The notes below the pieces were generated by a model. That model made no database searches, was not told where the DNA came from, and worked only from the letters and a program-made list of their open reading frames with translations. A program made the position numbers and the translations under genes. Positions 1 through 39,837 of a stretch of DNA of 64,000 bases are shown one piece after another. Numbering within the stretch: the first letter of the stretch is position 1; every line of letters begins with the position of its first letter. The DNA lies in contig JASJOG010000133.1 of NCBI GenBank assembly GCA_030142905.1, positions 556,001 to 620,000 on the forward strand, read 5' to 3'. The stretch comes from Heliopora coerulea (taxonomy: Eukaryota; Cnidaria; Anthozoa; Scleralcyonacea; Helioporidae).

Positions 1-1866
1 TTGGTCATTTTCCATTTTCTTGGTATTCTGAATTTGTTGATGAAGTTCCTAGGGTAGTTCTTCTTGAAAGTCCGATGGAAGTAGGTTAGTTCATCTTGTT
101 TTGTTTGTTGAGTATTACAGTGACTTTCTATACGGCTAAATGGAGACTGGATGCAGCGGATTTTGTGTTGGATAGGGTGGTTGATTTCGTAGCTGAGTGT
201 TTGGTCTGTGTGGGTGTTTTTTCGGTATACTTGTGTTTGTAAGCTGCCGTCACTGGTTCTGGTAAGTAGAACGTCCAGGAAAGCGAGTTGATTGTTGTTC
301 TTTTATGAAAGTGATGTTGTCGGTCGCGTTGTTGATGTTGTGTAATACTTAGTTGATTTAGTTGGTTTTGACAATTGAGTTATACGTCGTCAACATATCT
401 TTACCATGGTTTTATTTCGTTGTTGGCTGTAACCACTCTCTTTTCCAGATCTTGCACAACCGCTTCAGCAAGGAAACGGGAAAGGAGTGATCCCATAGGA
501 GTGCCCGATAATTGTCTGCCGTACGAGTCTTGAAATCGAAATTCGGTCGACAGGCAGAGGTCCAGCAGGTCAAGGATGTAGCATTTGTTCAGGGCTGTCA
601 TTGTTTCCCATGAAGGGTCGTTGGATTGTAGTCTGTCGGTTATTGATCTGACAGTTTGTATTGGTATGGATGTAAATAAAGGTACAACATCGAAGGATAA
701 CATGGTTTCGTCGGGTTCGATTTTGAGGTCTTTAATATCTGTTAGGAAGGTGTTGACGTTGTTAATGGCATGGGGTGAGGTTTTTGTAAGAGATTGAAGG
801 ACGTTTGCAAAGTACTTAGATAGTTGGTAAGTCGATGATCCAGGCAGAGAGACAATTGGGCGAAGTGGGATGTTTTCCTTGTGAATCTTGGGAAGTCCAT
901 AAAATCTGGCAATGGTTACGTCGTTAGGTCGGATCTAGAAATACGTATTTTGGTCGAGTTTCTTCTGATCGTTAAGAGTTTTTAATTTCTTGTTGATGCG
1001 GGATACGGTTGTCTTGGTGGGATCGGTTTTTGTGGTAGGTATGTGTTTGTGTCTTGGAGTTGGCTAACTGCTTTCTTGACGTAGTTGGTTTTGTTTATCA
1101 CCACAGTTATTTGTCCTTTGTCAACCGGTAGAATAACGATGTTGTAGTCTTTCTTCAGTTCGTTTAGTGCTTGTTTCTCCGTCCTCGTCAAATCTACTGG
1201 TTGTTGGTGGCGTAAAAGGTTGTTGGTTATCTGGTGACGTATATGGTTCCTGGTGTTTTTGGTAAGGTCATTTGATCTGGTTGTTCATTCTAGTTCGGCA
1301 ATAAATTCGAATTTGTCAACGTCTCGTGTGTTGTAGTTCATGCCTTTTGGCCAAAACACGTGTTTCGTTTTCTGTGAGTTGTCTTTTAGAGATATTCTTG
1401 ACCCAAGCGTCAGTGTTGTTGTTGTACCTGAATCTGTAGTGTCTTGTGTTTAGTTTTAGTTCTAGTTCCATGTGTCGTTTGGCTCTGTGATCTTTTGATG
1501 TGTGTTCAATGGCGTCTTTCAGAGCGTTACTGTCACGTAGACTAATACTGTTTAGGACTTCATGTCGGTGAGAGTTACGTTTTCCCCGGTAAATTCGAAG
1601 ACAGTTGTGGGTTTCAGTAATGAGTGTACGAAGCATACGTTTGCCATTGGTTTTTGCTGTGCGTTTGGCGAGTTCAGTTTTCATAGGTGGTCGGTAGTTG
1701 ATGCTGTTCGGTAAAATATTGAGTCGCTTACAATTGTGGAGGAAATGCAGCTGTTCTAGTGTTGATGATTCTTTACGAGCGTAGGATTCCCATTTTCTGG
1801 CGTTTTTAAGAGAAACTAATCCATAAGTCTGTTTAAGTGACTTGAATATTTGTAATCCAGGCATAG
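1..1866 (-). pseudogene. Penelope-like element: decayed reverse transcriptase, left end cut by window
   Basis: Read on the minus strand, this is the N-terminal and reverse transcriptase part of a Penelope-like retroelement. From about 1864 a 182-residue open stretch shows the family's N-terminal pattern (LHNCKRLNI, then RQLTENETRVLAKRHEL). Next comes ILPVDKGQITVV (982-1191), then RFYGLPKIHKENIPLRPIV near 850-930, SFDVVPLFTSIP and GTPMGSLL (401-703). The catalytic YVDDV is at 383-397. Downstream LAFLDVLLTRTSDGSL and YPRNFINKF run to base 1. It is dead: a stop lies before RFYGLPK, stops flank YVDDV on both sides, and the frame changes more than once. The usual GIY-YIG endonuclease would lie left of the window. 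Family assignment is firm from motif order; the start codon is only nominal. Confidence 0.88.
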
Positions 1867-1916
1867 TTGGAAGTTAAATAATCTTTGTTCTCCGGATTTG
1901 ATAAGTTTTTACTTGA

Positions 1917-1957
1917 GCTTTCAACTTGATCCTTCGAGCCTTCGTCAGAAGCATACA
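1917..1957 (-). other. Hammerhead-like core at the 5' side of the Penelope copy, degenerate
   Basis: On the minus strand, CTGACGA is followed by a short potential stem and CGAAGG. This fits the hammerhead CUGANGA...GAAA plan except that the last A of GAAA is G. It sits just upstream of the Penelope ORF on the same strand, where this family carries repeated pLTR sequences. No clear helix I was found, so activity is unlikely. Confidence 0.3.
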
Positions 1958-3089
1958 CACATACAAGCATACATACATACATTTTTTCAGGCATTTGTAA
2001 TTTCAGTGACTAAAATCCAGAAGTGTCTAAAGCTGAGTAATCCATTTTGTGCTTGCATGAAATTAGTTTTCATATTTATATTTTGAGAACTTCATTTCAT
2101 ATTTTGTTTGGTCGTGACACATATCCGCCATTATATGGCCCTCACGAATCACCCTCAGACTGCATGAAAGGATTCCTTCTTTGATGTGGAATGTTTGAAT
2201 AGACGCCCACAAAACGTAAACTAGAAATACGTGTACGCAACAAACCCTCGCCCACCCTTCCATTATATCTCTCGGGAATCCAAGTAACATTGATAATCTT
2301 TCAAAGTTGTCAAAAAGACAATGGTCCTTACTGTAACTGGAAGAGGTAATGCAATAAAGAAAACACAACATTTGGCCACAAATATTAACAAGCCAAACTG
2401 GAAATTATTTTACATTGAAACTGCTTGTCGTCATATTTACGTTTAAAATTTCTATTCTGTTTTATTAAAACAAAACGTTTAGTGAGAATAACCTTTAACG
2501 GTTTAATAAATGATAAGAGATCCATTCTGACAATTCTGCTGCTTATCAATGGATGTTCATAGAAAGACCCTGCATTAATTGCGATGTTGAGATATTTCGA
2601 GTCGTTTTCCAATCAAACTTTTCACTCGTTTTGCTTTAAAGGAAATTTTTTTATTAGATAGCCAGGCTTTCCGTCTGATAAATTCTATATTATATATAAA
2701 AACTGATAAATTCTATATTATCTAAAGGTCTATTAGAAGTGCTATGGAGAAGATTTACGCTAAGTATTCATCAGGGGGTACAACACTTTGTTGACGAAGA
2801 TGAAACGAATTACGAAACCGACGAAGCGGACGAAATAAACAAAGAAAACATGAATGAGTCCTGCATTTTTATCGCTGACCAAAAATCGGAAAATACAAAA
2901 CATAAAACAAAATACGACAAGCAAACCTTGTGCAAGTTTTGTCGAAAGAAGAACGAGAAGAGGGAAGTAAAAGACGTACTTTTTCCACGGTAAAACATCA
3001 ATAAAAAAGAAAAATGGCGTACAAACCTGCAACTTTTGCGTATTTTTATCTAAGCATTCAGTGGCACCTCAATACAAACGGTTCAACGG
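1958..3089. other. No recognisable gene; one acidic ORF and a dispersed 42-bp repeat
   Basis: AT-rich sequence without a family I know. An 84-codon plus-strand ORF at 2739-2993 encodes an acidic then lysine-rich peptide (DETNYETDEADEINKEN) with a CKFC pair near its end. It has no recognisable domain and may be chance or an exon. A 42-bp stretch at 2219-2260 recurs inverted at 30988-31029. Short CATA repeats lie near 1950-1980. Confidence 0.4.
2219..2260 (-). repeat. 42-bp dispersed repeat, copy A
   Basis: These 42 bases are the exact reverse complement of 30988-31029. Homology extends beyond the exact part: both copies carry a related TTTTTGACAA-TTTGAAA-ATTATCAAT stretch just upstream in repeat orientation, with an indel between. 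It is therefore a small interspersed family, not chance. Confidence 0.7.
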
Positions 3090-3833
3090 TAAAGGCCGGT
3101 TTATATGATCCCGGTGAACCGAGATGTCCCGGTATACCGGGATAAATTTCACCTCGAGTTTATATGTGGTACGAAGTGCCGTCCAGCTTATCCGGGATGA
3201 ATTTCATGTCAGGTAGTAAAAGCGCGGGAAAGTTGAAAAAATGGAGCCAAAGAAACGAAGACTTCTTATGCTTTTGCTATTTCAGCAAATAGTTCTGCTA
3301 TGTATGTTATTTCAGCTGCAGGGAATTCTGTTTTTATGCACTGCTTACATCAAAACACAAACTGTCACATTTGCTACCAGTCTGACATGCAAGAAACGAT
3401 TCATCCTACGAAAGATGAAACAAGTTCGAGCAAAGCAACTGCGTAAAAAGCATCGGTCATGTTGGTTTCGAGAAGGCAGGACAGATCAATGGTGGGACAA
3501 CATGATGAAGAATATACTGCCAGAAGAGTGGAAAAAGAATTTCTGAATGTCTAGGCTGTCATTTTTCAAATTACTGGAAGAATTGAAGCCATTTATCACA
3601 CCAAACCCAGCATCACCAAACCATAGATGTATAACAGCTGAAAAAAAACTGGGAATTACATTGTATTATCTCAAGGACACTGGATCGCTCAGTATGACAG
3701 CTAATTCGTTTGGTCTTCACGTAACGACAGTTTTAAAAGCAATACATGAAGTTATTTCAGAATCATCCTCAGGGTATTATGAAAACGAAACTTCACAATT
3801 AACCTACACTGCTGAAGTCAACTGAAAAATGTT

Positions 3834-3904
3834 GACTCGAGCGGGATTTGAACTCGCACCTTCGGGATACCGGTCCGCCGCTCTACCTGTTGAGCTATCG
3901 AGTC
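3834..3904 (-). other. tRNA-like arm, left, minus strand
   Basis: Reverse complement of the right arm. It folds as a tRNA with a 7-bp acceptor stem GACTCGA/TCGAGTC, a GCTC/GAGC D stem and a T loop TTCAAAT. The loop in anticodon position reads CCGGTAT, with C instead of the universal T33, so it is a derived, probably non-functional tRNA sequence resembling tRNA-Thr(GGT). It could still hold A and B box promoter elements for Pol III. Confidence 0.7.
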
Positions 3905-4132
3905 CACAGGGATTGGAGGCGAGTTTTTATCCAATTTAAGTGCACGAAATATTCTCGCGACAACTTAACGCTATCCATGAGGATGGATGTGCAGTGTTTC
4001 GATTCTAATGAGGATGGATGTGCAGTGTTTAGAATCGAAACACTGCACATCCATCCTCATGGATAGCGTTAAGTTGTCGCGAGAATATTTCGTGCACTTA
4101 AATTGGATAAAAACTCGCCTCCAATCCCTGTG

Positions 4133-4203
4133 GACTCGATAGCTCAACAGGTAGAGCGGCGGACCGGTATCCCGAAGGTGCGAGTTCAAATCCCGCTCGA
4201 GTC
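4133..4203 (+). other. tRNA-like arm, right, plus strand
   Basis: Cloverleaf-capable sequence with a perfect acceptor stem (GACTCGA with TCGAGTC), the D arm AGCTCAACAGGTAGAGC and a B-box-like GAGTTCAAATCC. The T stem and anticodon stem each have one mismatch and position 33 is C. It is part of the foldback element and not counted as a working tRNA gene. Confidence 0.7.
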
Positions 4204-5661
4204 AACATTTTTCAGTTGACTTCAGCAGTGTAGGTTAATTGTGAAGTTTCGTATACATGAAGTTTGTAAAGCTATTACGTATTACCTTGACTCAAAATAT
4301 GTAAGTTTGCCAAAGGATTAAAATGAAATGCGAAAAAAGGTTGCAGAATTTGAAGTTAAATATGGACTAGTACAAGCGTTTGGGTGCATTGATGGTACAC
4401 ACATACCAATAAAAAGACCAACCATAAATTCACAAGATTACTTTTCATACAAGATGTACTTTTCGTTAAATGTGCTAGCTATTTGTGATTGCAGGGGTCA
4501 ATTCATGGACGTTGACTATCGATGGCCAGGAAGCGTGCATCATGCAAAAGTGTTAGCTAACTCAAGTGTCAATAAGAAGCTGAGGGAAAAAAGCTTACCT
4601 GTTACATATCAACAACTGTTACCCCAACGTAGTAGAGTTGGTATCTAATTAATTAGTGACCCTGCGTACGCTTTGACTCCTTACTGCATGAAAGAATATG
4701 AAAAATGCACTTCAGATACTCAAGTTGTCTTTAACAACATGTTAAGGTCAGCACGAAATCCAATTGAATGTGGCTTTGGAAGACTGAAAGCACGTTGGTC
4801 TTTCCTTACGAAAAAGGTTGATTTAGAGTTAGAATTTGTTTCTATTGCAATTAATGCTTGTTTTGTACTCCACAACTTCTGTGAGTTAAACAATTGTTAT
4901 CTTGATAAAGATTTAGTTGAGCAACAATTGACTGTACATCTAAATACACATATTGATAATGAAAGGGAAAACATTCCAGAACCAATATTTTCTGGAAACA
5001 CAGATGATGGTTTAGTTGTGAGGGACGTCATAACATCATGTATACAACAACATATTTCAGAAAATGATGCCATTTAATATGTAATTAAAGAAAAGAACAA
5101 CTCAACATATCTGTAAATATAGTGTTGATCAAGTTTTAACCAACAATGCAAATTAGCTTTCATAGTTACTGTTAATCATGTTTGTTGAAGTTTTGTTTTG
5201 AACAATAACATAGATGGCAAACTGCAACCAGGGTCAAATAACACTCGTATGCACAGTACATGTAAACTGAAGTCACTGGTAAAATACACAAAAATAAAAA
5301 CTATAAATGGAAAGCAACAAGGATCCATTTGTCAGTACAGTTGAAAATAACTGCATTTCAAATGTATTGTGTTTTTTAAATTTTAATACAGTGTTATAAC
5401 ATGGGCTTATATAACCTTGGTTGCATTTGCAATATAATATCATAATGCTTCAGTATTTATAATCAAAAAGTGGTGTTCACATTAAAATATAATGTTCCAG
5501 CTGTACAAAACATACTTTACTGATGAGAAACATCAGATACAACTTGTGTGTAGTCAGCACAAAGGTCTGCTACAGAAAGTAACCAAAATGTTATCGTAAT
5601 AAACCAATAACATTAAAAGTGGGCAAAACGTTCAGTACCAGTTAATTTCAGACATACAGTA

Positions 5662-6617
5662 CTAGCTTTGTTGGTAGTTGAATGTTTCCAAATTCATTCG
5701 TGGATAACGAAGTGGATTATCCCTTGGATGATATGCAGAAAGGAGGGGTGTAGGATGGGTTGTTTGAGTTGCCCCAAATGTCTGTGCCAATACTTCTAAA
5801 GAACGATTCAGGGGTGAACTTATTTGCACTATTGACTGGCTGATGTCATTCAATGCTCGGGCAAAAGATTCTGATGAGTTCTTTAACGCAGCAGCCATTT
5901 CTCTTCTGAATAATTTCTCCTCTTTAGCTTCACCAATTAATAGGTCATCTCGTTGTGATGCTGATAATTTTCTTTGTAGATGTTTACGTTTGTCATCTAT
6001 TAACTTAGGAACAACTGAATCACTAGACGATGCTTTATTCGAGGACTCCGTTGCATGATTTTCATCAGTTTCATCTTCCAAATGGTGAACTTGATTGACT
6101 TCGTCGGTATGAACACCTGAAGGCAATGGCTCTGTGTTTGGAGAACCACCCAACTCCCTTTTAGTGAATCATAATGATCATATAGTAATGTACCACTTCC
6201 ACTTCTTCCTCCTGCCAGAACAGCTTTCGAAAATCCTTGACGTAAACTCTTTGCCTTTTCCAAAATGCGATTATGACCACGCGAAATAAGATTATTCTCC
6301 TGTTTGGATTGTACGTCATACACCGCTTTTTCCTGTTGGTTAAGCTCTTGCATCTGACGAGGAGGTGGAGTAACGGAAACTGGACCGAACAGACTGATAT
6401 CATGTTCGTATTTTTTCTCCATTGCTAACCGAACAGCTCGGTATTGGGCCACTTTGTCAGCATCAAAATCGATACCATTATATTCACATCGTATTTTGTA
6501 TTCACGTAGGCAGTCGATCAAATCACTGTGCACACTTTCGTCCCAACGAAAGTTGTTTCCTTTCGTTTTCTTTTTTGGTGGTTCTGATGACTCTGAACGT
6601 GAGTATATGTCAGCCAT
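5662..6617 (-). pseudogene. Harbinger accessory protein (Myb/SANT-like), frameshifted
   Basis: Begins MADIYSRSESSEPPKKKTKG at 6617, a basic patch suited to nuclear import. A SANT/trihelix-like domain follows (FRWDESVHSDLIDCLREYK ... AVRLAMEKKYEHD), then the family's GGRSGSGTLLYDHYDSLK. A one-base shift near 6165, in a run of A then G, moves the frame. The protein continues as RELGGSPNTEPLPSG with a helical C-terminus (IGEAKEEKLFRREMAAALKN). In PIF/Harbinger elements this second protein helps bring the transposase to DNA in the nucleus. It converges on the transposase gene with about 580 non-coding bases between them. A short intron instead of a frameshift is less likely because no splice signals are visible. 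Confidence 0.82.
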
Positions 6618-6844
6618 TTTGAATATAATATCCAAAGTACAAGCATGCGCAGTTCAGTCGAATTTATCCCGGTGTACCGGGATATTGCGTTGATATAGAA
6701 AAAAACCTTGTCTTGCCTACCTGGGATCTCGACTGCTTCAAGCGGGGTCCCGGTCTCAATATAAACGCAACTGCGAAAGTAACAGTAATTTATAAGCAAC
6801 TCGATATCCCGGTATACCGGGACATCCCGGTATACAGGCCATAA

Positions 6845-7845
6845 GTTTACACAAAGACGACTTTAAACATTCTTCAGAGGTTTTAAAATCCTGATGAAAG
6901 CATTATTGGTCGAATACGGTAAAGATCATCATGCACAAATCACTTTCGAAGTGAGAAAGACTGAAGCGGACAACTGTTTTGCCGAAGGATAATTTGGTGA
7001 CCAAAAACAAGTAGCTTTGCAGCGAGTTATCTGGTGGTTGTTTACCTTGCATTTTTGTTTCGAGCCAAAAATACATCCTAACGTCTTCAGTGGGGCGACA
7101 TTTCATAGGGAAAAAAATCTTTGTGTGGAAAGTGGAGAAAGCATCCAAAGACTGTCATGGCCTGGACAACTCTTCTGGACGATAAGTGTGCTATCCCATG
7201 TCTCAAACCATTGACCATGAACGCTGTCCTGTTAAATACTGAAAAATGTTCAAAATTAATCGTCCTACAGAGATAGATGAACCAGAATCGTCATTCTACT
7301 TTACCAATAAACCAGCAAAATCCAGGCAGTAATATTTCGTACAAGAAGTCTCCTTTAGGGAAGAATGAAGTCGGGAAGCTACTTTTGAAAGCTGCTCAAA
7401 ACAATTCCGTTCGCAGAAATTGTATTTCAAAACTGCTCGATTCAGACGTACCTGTGATTGCGTAGCTTAGGTAATTGGTTACCAGGACGTGAAAAGTCCC
7501 AAGATTTATACAAATCGGCATCTATTCAACTTCCGCAAAGAATGTCGTTTCCATACACTTAGTCGCTTAGCAAATGTCCTGACAGCAAGCGAGTTACCTT
7601 ATGTCTTTTGTTTATATAAATCAGAAAGAACCAAGACAATCCGTTGCTGCCAAAAGTGAACAGTTGGCCAATGTATATTCCAAGGAGCTAACTTTGAGAA
7701 CTGCTCTTTCAAGTCATAAATTGTCCAGTTACTGAGGTGGCCCTCAAAAGCGAAACCAGCCACAGGCACCAAGAAAGCCATTTCGTTTGCCGGTCTTAAA
7801 TCACTTACAGGCTTCAGTGCTCAAATGATGTATACAACTTGCGAG
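6845..7845. other. No recognisable gene
   Basis: Unique-looking sequence after the Harbinger element. Short ORFs (for example 7277-7465 plus) have no known motif, and I see no RNA gene or repeat. Confidence 0.4.
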
Positions 7846-7991
7846 AGATCCATACAAAGGAAAAAAGAACGAGACCAAATCGATTTACTTCGATACGGAT
7901 CTAAGTAACCTAAGTCAGGTTTGGTCAACAACATGCCAGTCCCCGAGCTTGCACACGGCATTCTCGTGTGTCCGGAATCCTTGGATAGATA

Positions 7992-8052
<61 letters not shown>

Positions 8053-8340
8053 ATACACACAGGGATAAATACTGGGAAATTTTTCTCCCTAGTCACCACA
8101 CGTGGACAATAGGGAGTTTTGTCAACGCTGTGGAGAAATATCGCGAGTCATTGGGGTTTACTGGCTTCAGTTTTCAAATAATGTAAACAACGTCTGAGAG
8201 ATCCATACAAGGGAAAAAAGAACGAGACCAAATCGATTTGCTTCAATACGGTACCTAAGCATGGTTTGGCGAACAACATACCAGTCTCCGAGCTTGCACA
8301 CGGCATTTTTGAGTGACCGGAATCCATGGATATATACCCA
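7846..8340 (+). repeat. Direct duplication of about 150 bp, each unit ending in an AT microsatellite
   Basis: The block at about 7846-8000 recurs at about 8201-8340. Both hold GAACGAGACCAAATCGATTT and CGAGCTTGCACACGGCATT, with scattered substitutions, and both run into (TA)n. The copies differ by roughly one base in eight, so the duplication is not very recent. Confidence 0.75.
7996..8056. repeat. (TA)n microsatellite
   Basis: About 60 bases of nearly pure TA dinucleotides, ending in CACACA. Confidence 0.95.
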
Positions 8341-8384
<44 letters not shown>

Positions 8385-8385
8385 A
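8338..8385. repeat. (TA)n microsatellite
   Basis: Nearly pure TA repeat directly abutting the left edge of the Penelope palindrome, so the insertion probably entered TA-rich DNA. Confidence 0.95.
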
Positions 8386-8422
8386 TCACAACACAAGATT
8401 TGGTTACTTCATAAGAACTTTT

Positions 8423-8482
8423 ATTCACTACAGATCTGTTTCGTATGACAAGTCCGAAGCTTGCCACACTCATCAGGTGAAT
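8423..8482 (-). ncRNA. Hammerhead ribozyme (type I, Penelope-associated)
   Basis: Exact reverse complement of the plus-strand motif at 9236-9295: helix I ATTCAC/GTGAAT, core CTGATGA, a 10-bp helix II, GAAA, a 3-bp helix III and the cleavage triplet GTA. All invariant core positions are present. Transcription towards the left end would release this 3' terminus. Confidence 0.85.
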
Positions 8483-9235
8483 GCTGTGTTTGGCGTGTAA
8501 ACTTGAGATCTGTGGTTAGTTTGTGACGTCAAGTTGTTTGTGTGTAGTATTTGGTTCGTATTACAGGTAGAAACAGTGACAATTATCTATTACAAAGCAA
8601 GTGTTTCTTGCGGTGCCTGCAAGTAGATATGAGTTCATTCCTTTTCTTGAGGGAACTCAGTTCCGAATGGCAGATGATGAGAAATTTTTCGTAGGTGCAT
8701 AAGTTGCAGCGTTTTGTCCTGTTTGAATAGGGATGACATTTCTTCATAATTTTCCATTCTATTGAATAGCGCGCATTCGATTATTTCAGCGACCAAACAT
8801 GTTTGCTAAGCTCTGTGGCGTTTTTGGATTTTTCATTTCGAAATGAGCTGGTGTGGTTCCGATATCGTGTAGATAGTGTTCCGATATCGTGTAAAAACGC
8901 CACAGAGCTTAGCAAACATGTTTGGTCGCTGAAATAATCGAACGCGCGCTATTCGATAGAATGAAAAATTATGAAGAAATGTCATCCTTATTCAAACAGG
9001 ACTAAATGCTGCGACTTATGCACCTACGAAAAATTTCTCATCATCTGCCATCCGGAACTGAGTTCCCTCAACAAAAGGAATGAACTCATATCTACTTGCA
9101 GGCACCGCAAGAAACACTTGCTTTGTAATAGATAATTGTCACTGTTTCTACCTGTAATACGAACCAAATACTACACACAAACAACTTGACGTCACAAACT
9201 AACCACAGATCTCAAGTTTACACGCCAAACACAGC

Positions 9236-9295
9236 ATTCACCTGATGAGTGTGGCAAGCTTCGGACTTGTCATACGAAACAGATCTGTAGTGAAT
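9236..9295 (+). ncRNA. Hammerhead ribozyme (type I, Penelope-associated)
   Basis: Helix I pairs ATTCAC (9236-9241) with GTGAAT (9290-9295). The core CTGATGA is 9242-9248. Helix II pairs 9249-9258 with 9266-9275, ten pairs including two G-U. GAAA is 9276-9279. Helix III is CAG/CTG with a two-base loop, and the expected cut follows A9289 in GUA. The very short helix III matches the hammerheads known from Penelope-like elements, which are thought to work best as dimers. Confidence 0.88.
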
Positions 9296-9338
9296 AAAAG
9301 TTCTTATGAAGTAACCAAATCTTGTGTTGTGATTATTC

Positions 9339-39837
<30,499 letters not shown>

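Larger units (their letters stand above)
3758..4254. mobile_element. tRNA-armed foldback element, copy 1, nested in Harbinger transposase
   Basis: A palindromic insertion of about 500 bp flanked by the 12-bp direct repeat ATACATGAAGTT (3746-3757 and 4256-4267). Arms of about 220 bp (3785-4008 and about 4037-4255) are almost perfect inverted copies. Each contains a full tRNA-shaped segment, and the two point outward. A left-end block, TTCAGAATCATCCTCAGGG, lies outside the palindrome and recurs in copy 2 at 32972, so it belongs to the element. It is not a canonical SINE, since the tRNA parts are not at the start and no A-rich tail is present. A 12-bp duplication would suit retroposition or an unusual transposase. 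Confidence 0.8.
3241..5077 (+). pseudogene. PIF/Harbinger transposase (HARBI1-like), broken
   Basis: All parts of a HARBI1-type DDE nuclease are visible. The N-terminal helix-turn-helix region lies at 3400-3760 (WFREGRTDQWWDNMM, then LGITLYYLKDTGSLSMTA). The first catalytic Asp is in [12 protein letters not shown] (about 4390), the second in LISDPAYALTPYCMKEY (4649 on), and the Glu in NPIECGFGRLKARW (about 4760-4800). The frame is preserved but carries three in-frame stops (3544-3546, 4319-4321, 4646-4648) and a roughly 500-bp insertion after 3757. A 12-bp duplication, ATACATGAAGTT, flanks the insertion and the protein reads on across it. The last residues before the insertion stop belong to the inserted DNA, not to the transposase. 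Confidence 0.9.
3093..6841. mobile_element. PIF/Harbinger DNA transposon, complete ends, coding parts dead
   Basis: A 3.75-kb element bounded by direct TAA duplications at 3090-3092 and 6842-6844. The termini start with an A/T followed by GGCC, and the inner part of the inverted repeats shares GATGTCCCGGTATACCGGGATA-like sequence, rich in CCGGTATACCGG. It holds the two genes expected of the superfamily in convergent order: a DDE transposase on plus (3241-5077) and a SANT-like accessory protein on minus (5662-6617). Both are broken. A second element is nested in the transposase at about 3758-4254. TAA duplications are typical of PIF/Harbinger. Confidence 0.9.
8386..9338. mobile_element. Palindrome of two Penelope-like 3' ends
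   Basis: Two arms of about 450 bp (8386-8838 and about 8893-9338) are inverted copies of high identity around a short centre. Each arm reads outward from the middle as the last codons of a GIY-YIG endonuclease ([11 protein letters not shown] then stop, near 8905-8935 on plus), a 3' untranslated region, and a terminal hammerhead ribozyme. The same sequence, more diverged, forms the 3' part of the Penelope copy at 11049-12240, so family identity is clear. Penelope elements often insert with an inverted terminal copy; here both halves are 5'-truncated. Confidence 0.85.

Noticed and set aside
3848..4189. Two identical 72-codon ORFs on opposite strands
   Set aside because: They are mirror readings of the palindromic foldback element arms.
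4133..4203. A functional tRNA-Thr(GGT) gene
   Set aside because: C at position 33, mismatches in T and anticodon stems, and presence of an inverted twin in a mobile palindrome.
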